A DNA stretch of 64,000 bases from the NCBI RefSeq assembly GCF_001280085.1, contig NZ_LGED01000241.1, positions 28,572 to 92,571 on the forward strand, given 5' to 3'. Positions 56,216-64,000 of this stretch are shown here, piece after piece (the stretch's first letter is position 1; each line of letters opens with the position of its first letter). Under the pieces are notes generated by a model, which was not told where the DNA came from, made no database searches, and saw only the letters and a list, made by a program, of their open reading frames with translations. Both the position numbers and the translations under genes were made by a program. The stretch comes from Saccharothrix sp. NRRL B-16348. Lineage in GTDB: Bacteria > Actinomycetota > Actinomycetes > Mycobacteriales > Pseudonocardiaceae.

Positions 56216-56998
56216 CTAGAAGGACGGGCGACCACCGGGGGTGCTCACCAGTGTGCCGATCTTCTCACCACGCACGGCTCGCGCGATGTTCCCCTCGGTG
56301 AGCAGGTTGAAGACCATGATCGGCATGTTGTTGTCCATGCACAGGCTGAACGCGGTCGCGTCGGCGACGTTCAGGCCGCGTTCGAGCACTTCGCGGTGGG
56401 TGATGTTGTCGAACATCAACGCGTCCGGGTCGGTCTTGGGATCCGCCGTGTAGACGCCGTCCACGGCCTTGGCCATCAGCACGACCTCGCACCCGATCTC
56501 CAGCGCGCGCTGCGCCGCGGTGGTGTCGGTGGAGAAGTACGGCATGCCCGCGCCGCCGCCGAAGATGACCACGCGCCCCTTGTCGAGGTGCCGCATGGCC
56601 CGGCGGGGGATGTAGGACTCGGCGATCTGGCCCATCGTGATGGCGGTCTGCACCCGGGTCTCGATGCCGTGCTCGCGTTCCAGGAAGTCCTGCAAGGCGA
56701 GGCAGTTCATCACGGTGCCGAGCATGCCCATGTAGTCGGCGCGGCTGCGGTCCATGCCGCGCTGCTGCAACTCGGCGCCGCGGAAGAAGTTGCCGCCGCC
56801 GATGACGACCGCGACCTGGACCCCTGTTCGGACGACCGCGGCGATCTGGCGTGAGACGGTCTGCACGACGTCGGGGTCGACGCCGACACCGCCACCGCCG
56901 AACATCTCGCCGCCCAGCTTGAGCATCACCCGGCGGTAGCCCTGCACGGGCTCGTCGTCGGCGTGGTCCGCTTTCGCGTGGTCTACCTCTGCGCTCAC
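56216..56998 (-). CDS. pyrH: UMP kinase
   Basis: 260 residues from GTG at 56998 (GAGGAG upstream). Amino-acid-kinase fold: [26 protein letters not shown], and [11 protein letters not shown]. Phosphorylates UMP to UDP using ATP; hexameric and allosterically regulated by GTP and UTP in the family. Between tsf and frr, as in most Actinobacteria. Confidence 0.97.
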   Translation of the reverse strand: MSAEVDHAKADHADDEPVQGYRRVMLKLGGEMFGGGGVGVDPDVVQTVSRQIAAVVRTGVQVAVVIGGGNFFRGAELQQRGMDRSRADYMGMLGTVMNCLALQDFLEREHGIETRVQTAITMGQIAESYIPRRAMRHLDKGRVVIFGGGAGMPYFSTDTTAAQRALEIGCEVVLMAKAVDGVYTADPKTDPDALMFDNITHREVLERGLNVADATAFSLCMDNNMPIMVFNLLTEGNIARAVRGEKIGTLVSTPGGRPSF

Positions 56999-57020
56999 AG
57001 GTACTCCTCTGGACACGGCA

Positions 57021-57057
57021 AGGGCGGGGTCGCGACGTCTGCGCGCAACCCCGCCCT
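57021..57057 (-). terminator. Hairpin after tsf
   Basis: AGGGCGGGGTCGCG (57021-57034) pairs with CGCAACCCCGCCCT (57044-57057) with a single mismatch, a 14-bp stem in the 64-base gap between tsf and pyrH. It may reduce read-through into pyrH. Confidence 0.75.
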
Positions 57058-57065
57058 CACGCGAA

Positions 57066-57881
57066 TCAGGCCTGGCCGACCTCGAACCGGGCGAAGCGGG
57101 TCACGGTGACCCCGGCCTCGTCCAGCACGGCCTTGACGGTCTTCTTGGACTCCGTCACGGACGACTGCTCCAGGAGCACGACGTCCTTGAAGAAGCCGTT
57201 CACGCGACCCTCGACGATCTTGGACAGCGCCGCTTCCGGCTTGCCCTCCTCGCGCGCGGTCTCCTCGGCGATGTGGCGCTCGTTGGCCACCACGTCCGCG
57301 GGGACCTCGTCACGGGTGAGGAAGCGCGGACGCATCGCGGCGATCTGCATCGCGGCGCCGCGGGCGGCGTCCTCGTTGTCACCGGTGTACTCGACCACCA
57401 CGCCGACGGCGGGCGGCAGGTCGGCGGCACGGCGGTGCAGGTAGGTGGTCACGGTGCCGTCGAAGATGGCGACCTTGGCCAGCTCCAGCTTCTCGCCGAT
57501 CTTGGCGGAGAACTCCTGGACGACCGCGTCGACGGCCTTGCCGTCGAGCTCGGTGGCCTTGAGCGCCTCGACGTCAGCCGGGCGGGTGGCCTTGGCGACC
57601 GCGACGATCCGCGCCGCCAGCTCCTGGAAGTCGGCGTTCTTGGCGACGAAGTCCGTCTCGCAGCGCAGCTCGATCATCACGCCGTCCTCGGCCATGACCA
57701 GGCCGTTCGCGGTCGTGCGCTCGGCGCGCTTGTCGACGTCCTTGGCGCCCTTGATGCGCAGGATCTCGACCGCCTTGTCGAAGTCGCCGTCGGTCTCCTC
57801 GAGCGCCTTCTTGCAGGCCATCATGCCTGCGGCGGTCAGCTCGCGGAGGCGCTTCACGTCAGCGGCGGTGTAGTTCGCCAT
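57066..57881 (-). CDS. tsf: Translation elongation factor Ts
   Basis: 271 residues. UBA-like N-terminus [26 protein letters not shown], then the core with [14 protein letters not shown]. Nucleotide exchange factor for EF-Tu. Follows rpsB. Confidence 0.98.
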   Translation of the reverse strand: MANYTAADVKRLRELTAAGMMACKKALEETDGDFDKAVEILRIKGAKDVDKRAERTTANGLVMAEDGVMIELRCETDFVAKNADFQELAARIVAVAKATRPADVEALKATELDGKAVDAVVQEFSAKIGEKLELAKVAIFDGTVTTYLHRRAADLPPAVGVVVEYTGDNEDAARGAAMQIAAMRPRFLTRDEVPADVVANERHIAEETAREEGKPEAALSKIVEGRVNGFFKDVVLLEQSSVTESKKTVKAVLDEAGVTVTRFARFEVGQA

Positions 57882-57986
57882 CGTGCGATTTCCGTTCCTT
57901 CTGCGGTCTGGTCGTCGGCTTCGCTCGCCGACGCGTTTACGCGCTTGGGGTGGTGCTGTTCGAGCTGTTCAGCGCCGGTCCTGTGC

Positions 57987-58026
57987 GCACGCCGCGCCTG
58001 CCGTGATCAGGGCAGGCGCGGCGTGC
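57987..58026 (-). terminator. Strong hairpin between rpsB and tsf
   Basis: GCACGCCGCGCCTGCC (57987-58002) and GGCAGGCGCGGCGTGC (58011-58026) make a perfect 16-bp stem with an 8-base loop, right after the rpsB stop. It could partially terminate or protect the rpsB transcript. Confidence 0.85.
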
Positions 58027-58033
58027 GTGCGGA

Positions 58034-58906
<873 letters not shown>

Positions 58907-59110
58907 GGCCGGGTTCGCACCTCTTCGTTCGGGCGCGCCTGGCGTTGAGCCGGCGCGCGTTCCGGTTGGTCGCGGCGGACCGGGGTCGGACCGCCGCCCT
59001 GGTGCCCCTGCCGCCGTCCGAACCGGAGGACGTCTCGCCTCAGGACCGCTGGACGCCGTGACTCGACCACACCGAAACCGGTCGAATCTGCATTGGCACG
59101 CGAAGTCGTC
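58907..59110 (-). promoter_or_regulatory. rpsB 5' leader with stem-loops
   Basis: The roughly 200-base stretch upstream of rpsB has no CDS. It has inverted repeats GCGGCGG/CCGCCGC (58972-58978 and 58991-58997) and GCGCGCC/GGCGCGC (near 58933-58958). Autoregulatory S2-binding leaders are known in other bacteria; whether this is one is an inference. I see no confident -35/-10 pair. Confidence 0.4.
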
Positions 59111-59257
59111 CCGCACTCACACGGGCCGCGCACCGAGTGTACGCCGGTGGGCCGGGGAACCACGAACCGGGCCTGAAGTTGTCCACAGCCCCACGAGTTG
59201 TCCACAGGTGGAGAGAAGCCACTGGTAGCCCCCGGTCCCCGCCGGAACGCTGGACCC

Positions 59258-59806
59258 ATGACTCCCACCATGCGAACATTGCTGGTCCTGGCCTTGACAA
59301 CGGTGATGACGCTACCCCTGGCACCCCACAGCGCGTGGGCCTACCGCCCGGTTCGCTTCGCCTGGCCCCTCGCGCCACCGCACCAGGTGGTCCGCGCGTT
59401 CGAGGCGCCGGCGACGGAGTACGGGCCAGGGCACCGGGGTGTGGACCTGGCCGCCCCACCGGGCACACCGGTCCTGGCCGCCGCCGACGCCGTGGTGCTG
59501 CACGCGGGCCCGGTAGCCGACCGTGCGGTCGTCTCGCTGCTGCACACGGGCGGCCTGCGCACCACGTACGAACCGGTCACCCCCACCGTCCACCGAGGCC
59601 AACCGGTGCGCCGAGGCGACCGGATAGGCACCCTCACCGCAGGCCACGAGGGCTGCCCGACGGACGCCTGCCTCCACTGGGGCGCGATCCGCACCACCCC
59701 ACCACGCTCCCGCACTTACCTGAACCCGCTGCACCTGCTGTCCAACGGCCGCGTCCGCCTCCTGCCGAGGGCGGACAGCAACGCACCCCGACGTGACGCA
59801 GCCTGA
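59258..59806 (+). CDS. Secreted M23-type (LytM) metallopeptidase
   Basis: 182 residues from ATG at 59258 (ATG at 59270 also possible). A signal peptide ends near SAWA. LytM domain: GPGHRGVDLAAPPGTPV (His and Asp zinc ligands) and CLHWGAIR, where the usual HxH reads CxH. Such proteins cut or regulate cleavage of peptidoglycan cross-bridges; the Cys substitution is common in actinobacterial versions. Opposite strand to the rpsB block. The 256 bases after it (59807-60062) hold nothing recognisable. Confidence 0.88.
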   Translation: MTPTMRTLLVLALTTVMTLPLAPHSAWAYRPVRFAWPLAPPHQVVRAFEAPATEYGPGHRGVDLAAPPGTPVLAAADAVVLHAGPVADRAVVSLLHTGGLRTTYEPVTPTVHRGQPVRRGDRIGTLTAGHEGCPTDACLHWGAIRTTPPRSRTYLNPLHLLSNGRVRLLPRADSNAPRRDAA

Positions 59807-60062
59807 CGCTGGGCTCCCGGACTTCCGACCGCCCTCCCTGCCTCGGCCGCCAGCCTGCCTCTCGCCCAGCGGTCCCCCGCCCGCGCTCCCTCGCCCCTAG
59901 CCCGGGGTCTGGCGCAGACCGCTGTGATGCCGAGAGGTTCCCGTGTCGTGGGTGCGCGGGTGAGTGGGTGGTGCGTGGCAGTTCGCCGAAGGCCCGTGGT
60001 GGGCGTTTCGGCGGTGGCGGTGCGTCCGGCTGATCGTCGGCGGGAGCCGGGTTAGGTGTGGA

Positions 60063-61064
60063 TCAGGCGTCCAGCTGCTCGTTCAGCTTGGTGCGCAGGC
60101 GCAGGACCGCCCGGGTGTGCAGCTGGCACACGCGGGATTCCGTGACGCCCAGGACCTTGCCGATCTCGGCCAGCGTCAGGTTCTCGAAGTAGTACAGGGT
60201 GACCACGACGCGGTCCCGTTCGGCGAGTTGTGCGATCGCGTCGGCGAGTTGGCGGCGGCTGTCCTGGTCAACGAGGGTGGCGATCGGGTCCTCCGCGCCC
60301 TCGTCGGGCAGGGATTCGGCCAGGGACGAGCCCGCGCCGCCGGTGTTGCGGCCGGCGGCGATCAGCTCGTCCAGGGCGACCACGCTGGTGAGCTGGAGCT
60401 GGGCGTAGAGCTCGCGCAGCTCACCCAGGCCGATCTTCAACTCGGCGGCGAGCTCGCGGTCGGTCGGGGTGCGTTGCAGGCGGCCGCCCAGGCGTTCCAG
60501 GGCACGTTCGACGTCACGAGCCCGGCTGCGGACCGAGCGGGGCACCCAGTCCTGTGAGCGCAGGTCGTCGAGGATCGCGCCGCGGATGCGCTGCATCGCG
60601 TACGTCTCGAACTTCAGGCCGCGCTCGGGCTCGAACTTCTCGATCGCGTCGACCAGGCCGAAGATGCCGGACTGGATCAGGTCCGCCACGTCGACGTGCG
60701 CGGGCAGACCGGTGCCCACCCGGCCGGCGACGTACTTCACCAACGGCGCGTAGTGCAGCACGAGGCGGTCCCGCAAGGCCTGCCGACGTGACTCGCCATA
60801 GGTGTGCCACAGCGCGATGATCCCGGCTTCCACGTCATCGGCGGTGCGCGACTCGGACGCCGCGTGCGCGGGTCTGCCGGGCGCCACCGCGGGGATGGCG
60901 TGGCCGTTCGTGCGCAGCGGCTCGCCGTCGACGTGGTGACCGTTCGTCCCAGCCGGGGTGCGCGCCGCCGACGAGGTCCCGACGTGCGCGGCGGAGGGAG
61001 AGGCCACGGTTGCGGTCCGCGAACCTCCCCCTGCGACGTCAGGAGCGGGGGTGCGTTCGGTCAT
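60063..61064 (-). CDS. whiG: RNA polymerase sigma factor WhiG/FliA family
   Basis: 333 residues. An N-terminal unstructured arm of about 75 residues precedes sigma region 2 ([20 protein letters not shown] and [20 protein letters not shown]), region 3 ([19 protein letters not shown]) and region 4 ([20 protein letters not shown]). Closest in type to WhiG/sigma-28. In Streptomyces WhiG starts sporulation of aerial hyphae; flagella genes are not seen here. Its first 26 bases overlap xerC. Confidence 0.95.
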   Translation of the reverse strand: MTERTPAPDVAGGGSRTATVASPSAAHVGTSSAARTPAGTNGHHVDGEPLRTNGHAIPAVAPGRPAHAASESRTADDVEAGIIALWHTYGESRRQALRDRLVLHYAPLVKYVAGRVGTGLPAHVDVADLIQSGIFGLVDAIEKFEPERGLKFETYAMQRIRGAILDDLRSQDWVPRSVRSRARDVERALERLGGRLQRTPTDRELAAELKIGLGELRELYAQLQLTSVVALDELIAAGRNTGGAGSSLAESLPDEGAEDPIATLVDQDSRRQLADAIAQLAERDRVVVTLYYFENLTLAEIGKVLGVTESRVCQLHTRAVLRLRTKLNEQLDA

Positions 61065-62016
61065 GGATCGCCTTCAGCCGTTCGACGGTGACGTGTGTGT
61101 AGAGCTGAGTCGTTGCGAGCGTAGCGTGACCAAGAAGCTCTTGGACGGTGCGCAGGTCCGCTCCCCCTTCCAACAGGTGCGTGGCCGCGGAGTGGCGCAG
61201 GCCGTGGGGCCCGGTGTCGGCCGTCTCAGGTACCGCACCCACTACATCGTGGACAACCCTCCTGGCGGTACGCGGATCGAGCCGACCGCCGCGCGCACCG
61301 AGGAGCAGTGCGCGTTGTGAACGGTCGCTGACCAGGGCGGATCGGCCATATTCCACCCAGCGCCGTACAGCCCGTTCGGCCGGAACGCCGAACGGCACGG
61401 TGCGTTCGCGACTGCCCTTGCCCAGAACCCGAATCACCCTTTGGGAGTAGTCCACGTCGTCGAGGTCGAGACCGCACAACTCGGCGACCCGGACACCTGT
61501 TGCGTAGAGCAACTCCACCACGGCTTGGTCACGCAGCGCAACCGGATCGCCTTGTTCCGCGCCTACTTCGGCAACTGCCATGGCGGCCCCGGCCTGATCC
61601 GGCCGCAGCACCGCGGGGAGGGTCCGGTGGGGGCGAGGTGCGCTGAGCCGCGGGCCCGGGTCGGCGGCGAGCAGGTCGTTGCGGGAGGCCCAGGCCGTGA
61701 ACGTCCGGGCGGACGCGGCTCGTCGGGCCATCGTCGTGCGGCTCGCGCCGGCGGAGTGCTGGGAAGCCAACCACGACCGCAGGCCGGGCAGGTCGATCGC
61801 TTCCACGGTGGCGTTGTCGGGTGTGCCGCCGGCTAAGTGGACCAGCAGGGCGACCACGTCGCCGAGGTACGCGCGCACCGTGTGCGGCGACAGGCCGCGT
61901 TCCATCGCGAGGTGGCGTTCGTAGCGGTCCAGGGCCGCCGCAACGTCCGCGGGCAGCGCGCGACGCAGGCGAACCAGGTCGACACGACGTGTCCGAGCGG
62001 GCGGCGGCGGGGACAT
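61039..62016 (-). CDS. xerC: Tyrosine recombinase XerC
   Basis: 325 residues. N-terminal core-binding SAM-like domain ([20 protein letters not shown]). Catalytic residues: Arg in ATGVRVAEL, Lys in [21 protein letters not shown] (His-x2-Arg), His in [11 protein letters not shown] and the nucleophile Tyr in QLYTHV. Resolves chromosome dimers at dif. Placed between dprA and whiG as in related genomes. Confidence 0.95.
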   Translation of the reverse strand: MSPPPPARTRRVDLVRLRRALPADVAAALDRYERHLAMERGLSPHTVRAYLGDVVALLVHLAGGTPDNATVEAIDLPGLRSWLASQHSAGASRTTMARRAASARTFTAWASRNDLLAADPGPRLSAPRPHRTLPAVLRPDQAGAAMAVAEVGAEQGDPVALRDQAVVELLYATGVRVAELCGLDLDDVDYSQRVIRVLGKGSRERTVPFGVPAERAVRRWVEYGRSALVSDRSQRALLLGARGGRLDPRTARRVVHDVVGAVPETADTGPHGLRHSAATHLLEGGADLRTVQELLGHATLATTQLYTHVTVERLKAIHDRTHPRS

Positions 62017-62049
62017 AGCCCCTGACGCTGCGCCCTCAAGCGCTCTTGG

Positions 62050-63198
62050 TCAAGTATCGCCACGCCAACTCCCGTCCTGGGAGCGCTTCCAACCGCTTTC
62101 CGTGCGTTCGGCGAGACTGGCCAGTTCCAGTTGTGGCAGCAATGCGCGCACCCGAGCCAGCTCGACGCCGGATTCCACGGAGATCGACTCCGGGCTGTGC
62201 CCGAACGTCAGACCCAGCGCTTCGAAGACCCTCATCGCGTCGCCCTGCGGTGGTCCGGTGTCGGTGTTCCGGGTGGCTTCGACCAGGTCGACGCCGAGCC
62301 GTCCGGTCGACTCGATGATCTCCGCGACGCTCGTCACCGGCAACGCGATCCCTGCACGCAGGAGTTCGTGGCAGCCCGTCGAGCTGACCGACGTGATCGG
62401 CCCGGGAACCGCCATGAGCACCCGGCCGAGCGCCGCTGTTGACGCCGCGGTGTTCTTGGCCCCGCTGCGCTGTGCCGCTTCGACGACCACGGTCCCTTCG
62501 GCGAGTGCCGCGATGAGCCGGTTCCGCGTCAGGAACCGGTGGCGCGCGGGCGTATGGGTCGGCGGGTACTCGCTCACCAGCAGTCCTTGGCTCGGGATGC
62601 GTTCGAGCAACGCCCGGTGGCCCGACGGGTAGGCGACGTCTATCCCGCAGGCCAGCACGGCGATCGTCAGCCCACCGGCCGTGATCGCGCCCCGGTGCGC
62701 GGCGCCGTCGATGCCGAATGCCGCCCCGGACACCACGGTGACCCCGGCCTCGGCCAACCCGAAGCCGAACTCGCCCGCCACGTGCTGCCCGTACCCGGTG
62801 GCTGCCCGACTACCGACCACCGCCACCGCCCGTTCGGTGATCGCGGCGAGGTCGGCCTCGCCCCGAACCCACAACGCCAACGGGGCCAGACCACACCGCA
62901 GGCCGTTGGCGGCGGCGACGGCCAAGGCGTTGAAGCGCCAACGGGGCCACTCGTCGTCCTCGGGCACCAACAGCCGACCACCGATCTTCGCGGCCGCCTC
63001 CAGGTCCTGTTCAGCCTGGTCCAACGCGCGCCGCGCCGAGGTCTCGCTGTCGACTCCGGCCGGCACCTCCCCAGCCCGAACCAACTCCGCCGCCCGAACC
63101 GGCCCGACTTCGGCAACAAACCGGACCAGCGCCGCCGCAGGCGGCTCGGCCACCCGCGACAGGTAGGCCCGAGCCAACCGGATCTCATCGGTGCTCAC
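62050..63198 (-). CDS. dprA: DNA-processing protein DprA/Smf
   Basis: 382 residues from GTG at 63198. Rossmann-like DprA domain with VAVVGSRAATGYGQHVA, VVSGAAFGIDGAAHRGAI and CGIDVAYPSGHRALLERI. A C-terminal winged helix ends the protein (SPESISVESGVELARVRALLPQLEL). Loads RecA on incoming single-stranded DNA. Its start overlaps the upstream reading frame's stop by 4 bases. Confidence 0.95.
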   Translation of the reverse strand: MSTDEIRLARAYLSRVAEPPAAALVRFVAEVGPVRAAELVRAGEVPAGVDSETSARRALDQAEQDLEAAAKIGGRLLVPEDDEWPRWRFNALAVAAANGLRCGLAPLALWVRGEADLAAITERAVAVVGSRAATGYGQHVAGEFGFGLAEAGVTVVSGAAFGIDGAAHRGAITAGGLTIAVLACGIDVAYPSGHRALLERIPSQGLLVSEYPPTHTPARHRFLTRNRLIAALAEGTVVVEAAQRSGAKNTAASTAALGRVLMAVPGPITSVSSTGCHELLRAGIALPVTSVAEIIESTGRLGVDLVEATRNTDTGPPQGDAMRVFEALGLTFGHSPESISVESGVELARVRALLPQLELASLAERTESGWKRSQDGSWRGDT

Positions 63199-64000
63199 GA
63201 CCACCGCCACCACTCACCGCGGCCGGCCCTTGAGCCCTCGCCCTCATCGGACTCAGTGCCACACCCCATGTCCACCGCTGCCGCCCGAACCGCCTTCGGA
63301 CCGGCCGGCCCCAACTCCATCCCGCTCCGCGCTACGGAGCCGGGCTCGAGCTGCGGACCCGCCTGAACCGACCGACCCTGCACACTTCGGGGCACCGGCT
63401 GGCGGGACGCGACCGCAGTCCGCGACGCCGCCTGGGTGGCACCGGTTGACATGGCCGGCGGTGACGCCCTCGGAGCCGCCTGGTCCGGAGTTCGGCCGAC
63501 GTCAGCCGGCGCAGATGGCGGAACAGCCACAACTGGCGCGGGTGCGGACCGCGCCGGGTCCAACGCCGTGGATTCGGACCACGACACGAAGTCCGGCACC
63601 GGCGAGTCCGGGGGCGGGTGTGGAGCCGCGCTTGAGGACGTGGCGGCGGTGAGCGGCGGGATTGCGCTTGAGAACAGGGGTGGAGTTGCTGGCGGGGCCG
63701 GGGCCGGGGCCGGGGCTGTCGGCGGGGTTGGAGTCGAGGGCCGGGCTCCGCACGGGGTCTTGATGGACGGGAGCGGGGTTGGAGTTTCGGCTCGAGGTTG
63801 GGCTGGTCGGCTCCGGGCGGCAATCGGGTCGGCGGCGCTCGGCTCGGCTGAGGCCGGGTCAGCGGCCGTCGGGTCAACCGGGATCGGGTCGGCGGTGCTC
63901 GGCGCAGCCGGGGTCTGTGTGGCCGGGGTCGGCGCGGCGGCGGGCGGGGCGACCTTGGTCAGGTCGACGGCGGCCAGGATTGCGGCGGTCGAGGTTGCGG
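63195..64000 (-). CDS. Pro/Ala-rich protein, C-terminal part of an unknown gene (partial)
   Basis: 268 codons open from the window edge to a TGA at 63195-63197 that overlaps the dprA start, indicating translational coupling. Composition is Pro, Ala, Thr and Ser with tracts such as PTAPAPAPAPAP and repeats of the ADP-motif type (STADPIPVDPTAADPASAEP); no domain is visible. It ends GRGEWWRWS. In many Actinobacteria a ComM/YifB ATPase gene precedes dprA; this could be an unusual tail of that gene or a separate protein. It is the coding frame because it alone is free of stops across the whole stretch and is joined to dprA. Confidence 0.55.
   Translation of the reverse strand, partial: ATSTAAILAAVDLTKVAPPAAAPTPATQTPAAPSTADPIPVDPTAADPASAEPSAADPIAARSRPAQPRAETPTPLPSIKTPCGARPSTPTPPTAPAPAPAPPATPPLFSSAIPPLTAATSSSAAPHPPPDSPVPDFVSWSESTALDPARSAPAPVVAVPPSAPADVGRTPDQAAPRASPPAMSTGATQAASRTAVASRQPVPRSVQGRSVQAGPQLEPGSVARSGMELGPAGPKAVRAAAVDMGCGTESDEGEGSRAGRGEWWRWS

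Overview
The window is very GC-rich actinobacterial chromosome. It most resembles a filamentous member of the Pseudonocardiales (Saccharothrix, Lentzea or Actinosynnema-like); that placement is inferred from gene content, not from a database search. Pointers are a mycothione reductase (mycothiol is specific to Actinobacteria), a WhiG-type sporulation sigma factor, a HAIR (HspR-type) operator in front of lon, DUF2631 and Methyltransf_19 proteins, and frequent GTG and TTG starts. I see no rRNA, tRNA, CRISPR array, insertion sequence or prophage.

Left part (1-37 kb) is accessory and regulatory. A cobalamin-riboswitch-controlled chelatase subunit runs off the left edge. It is followed by many small divergent regulator/effector pairs: TetR with a quinone-oxidoreductase-like enzyme, cytochrome P450 with a BioF-like synthase, LysR plus a class A beta-lactamase-like protein facing a Tat-exported metallo-hydrolase, TetR with a CatB/Vat-type acetyltransferase, FadR with a CynX-type MFS carrier, and LysR with an EamA exporter. 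Most of these intergenic gaps carry visible palindromes. There are also two secreted trypsin-like proteases, an M48 metalloprotease, a membrane-embedded patatin-like phospholipase, Lon, a tethered PstS-like binding protein, a polysaccharide deacetylase, mycothione reductase, and a divergent pair made of a STAND NTPase with TPRs and a membrane pentapeptide-repeat protein. Cobyric acid synthase lies near 36 kb, giving two unlinked cobalamin genes.

Right part (38-64 kb) is the conserved actinobacterial core block, almost all on the minus strand. Read in transcription order it is a Pro/Ala-rich tail of an unknown gene, dprA, xerC, whiG, (M23 peptidase opposite), rpsB, tsf, pyrH, frr, cdsA, rlmN, dxr, rip1/rseP, ispG, a GNAT protein, a penicillin-binding lipoprotein and map. 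It joins translation, nucleotide and phospholipid supply, the MEP isoprenoid route and cell-wall synthesis. Several small units are inserted in it: two type II toxin-antitoxin modules, a two-component system whose kinase has an unusual extracytoplasmic tail, a PadR regulator, an aldo/keto reductase, a VOC protein and a methyltransferase.

No single cluster is obviously a new system. The strongest candidates for a second look are the STAND NTPase/pentapeptide-repeat pair, the sensor kinase with a C-terminal second membrane span and exported domain, the patatin with an inserted membrane region and possible zinc knuckle, an orphan 20-codon leader ORF with an attenuator-like hairpin near 35.4 kb, and a 139-base nested palindromic element after lon.
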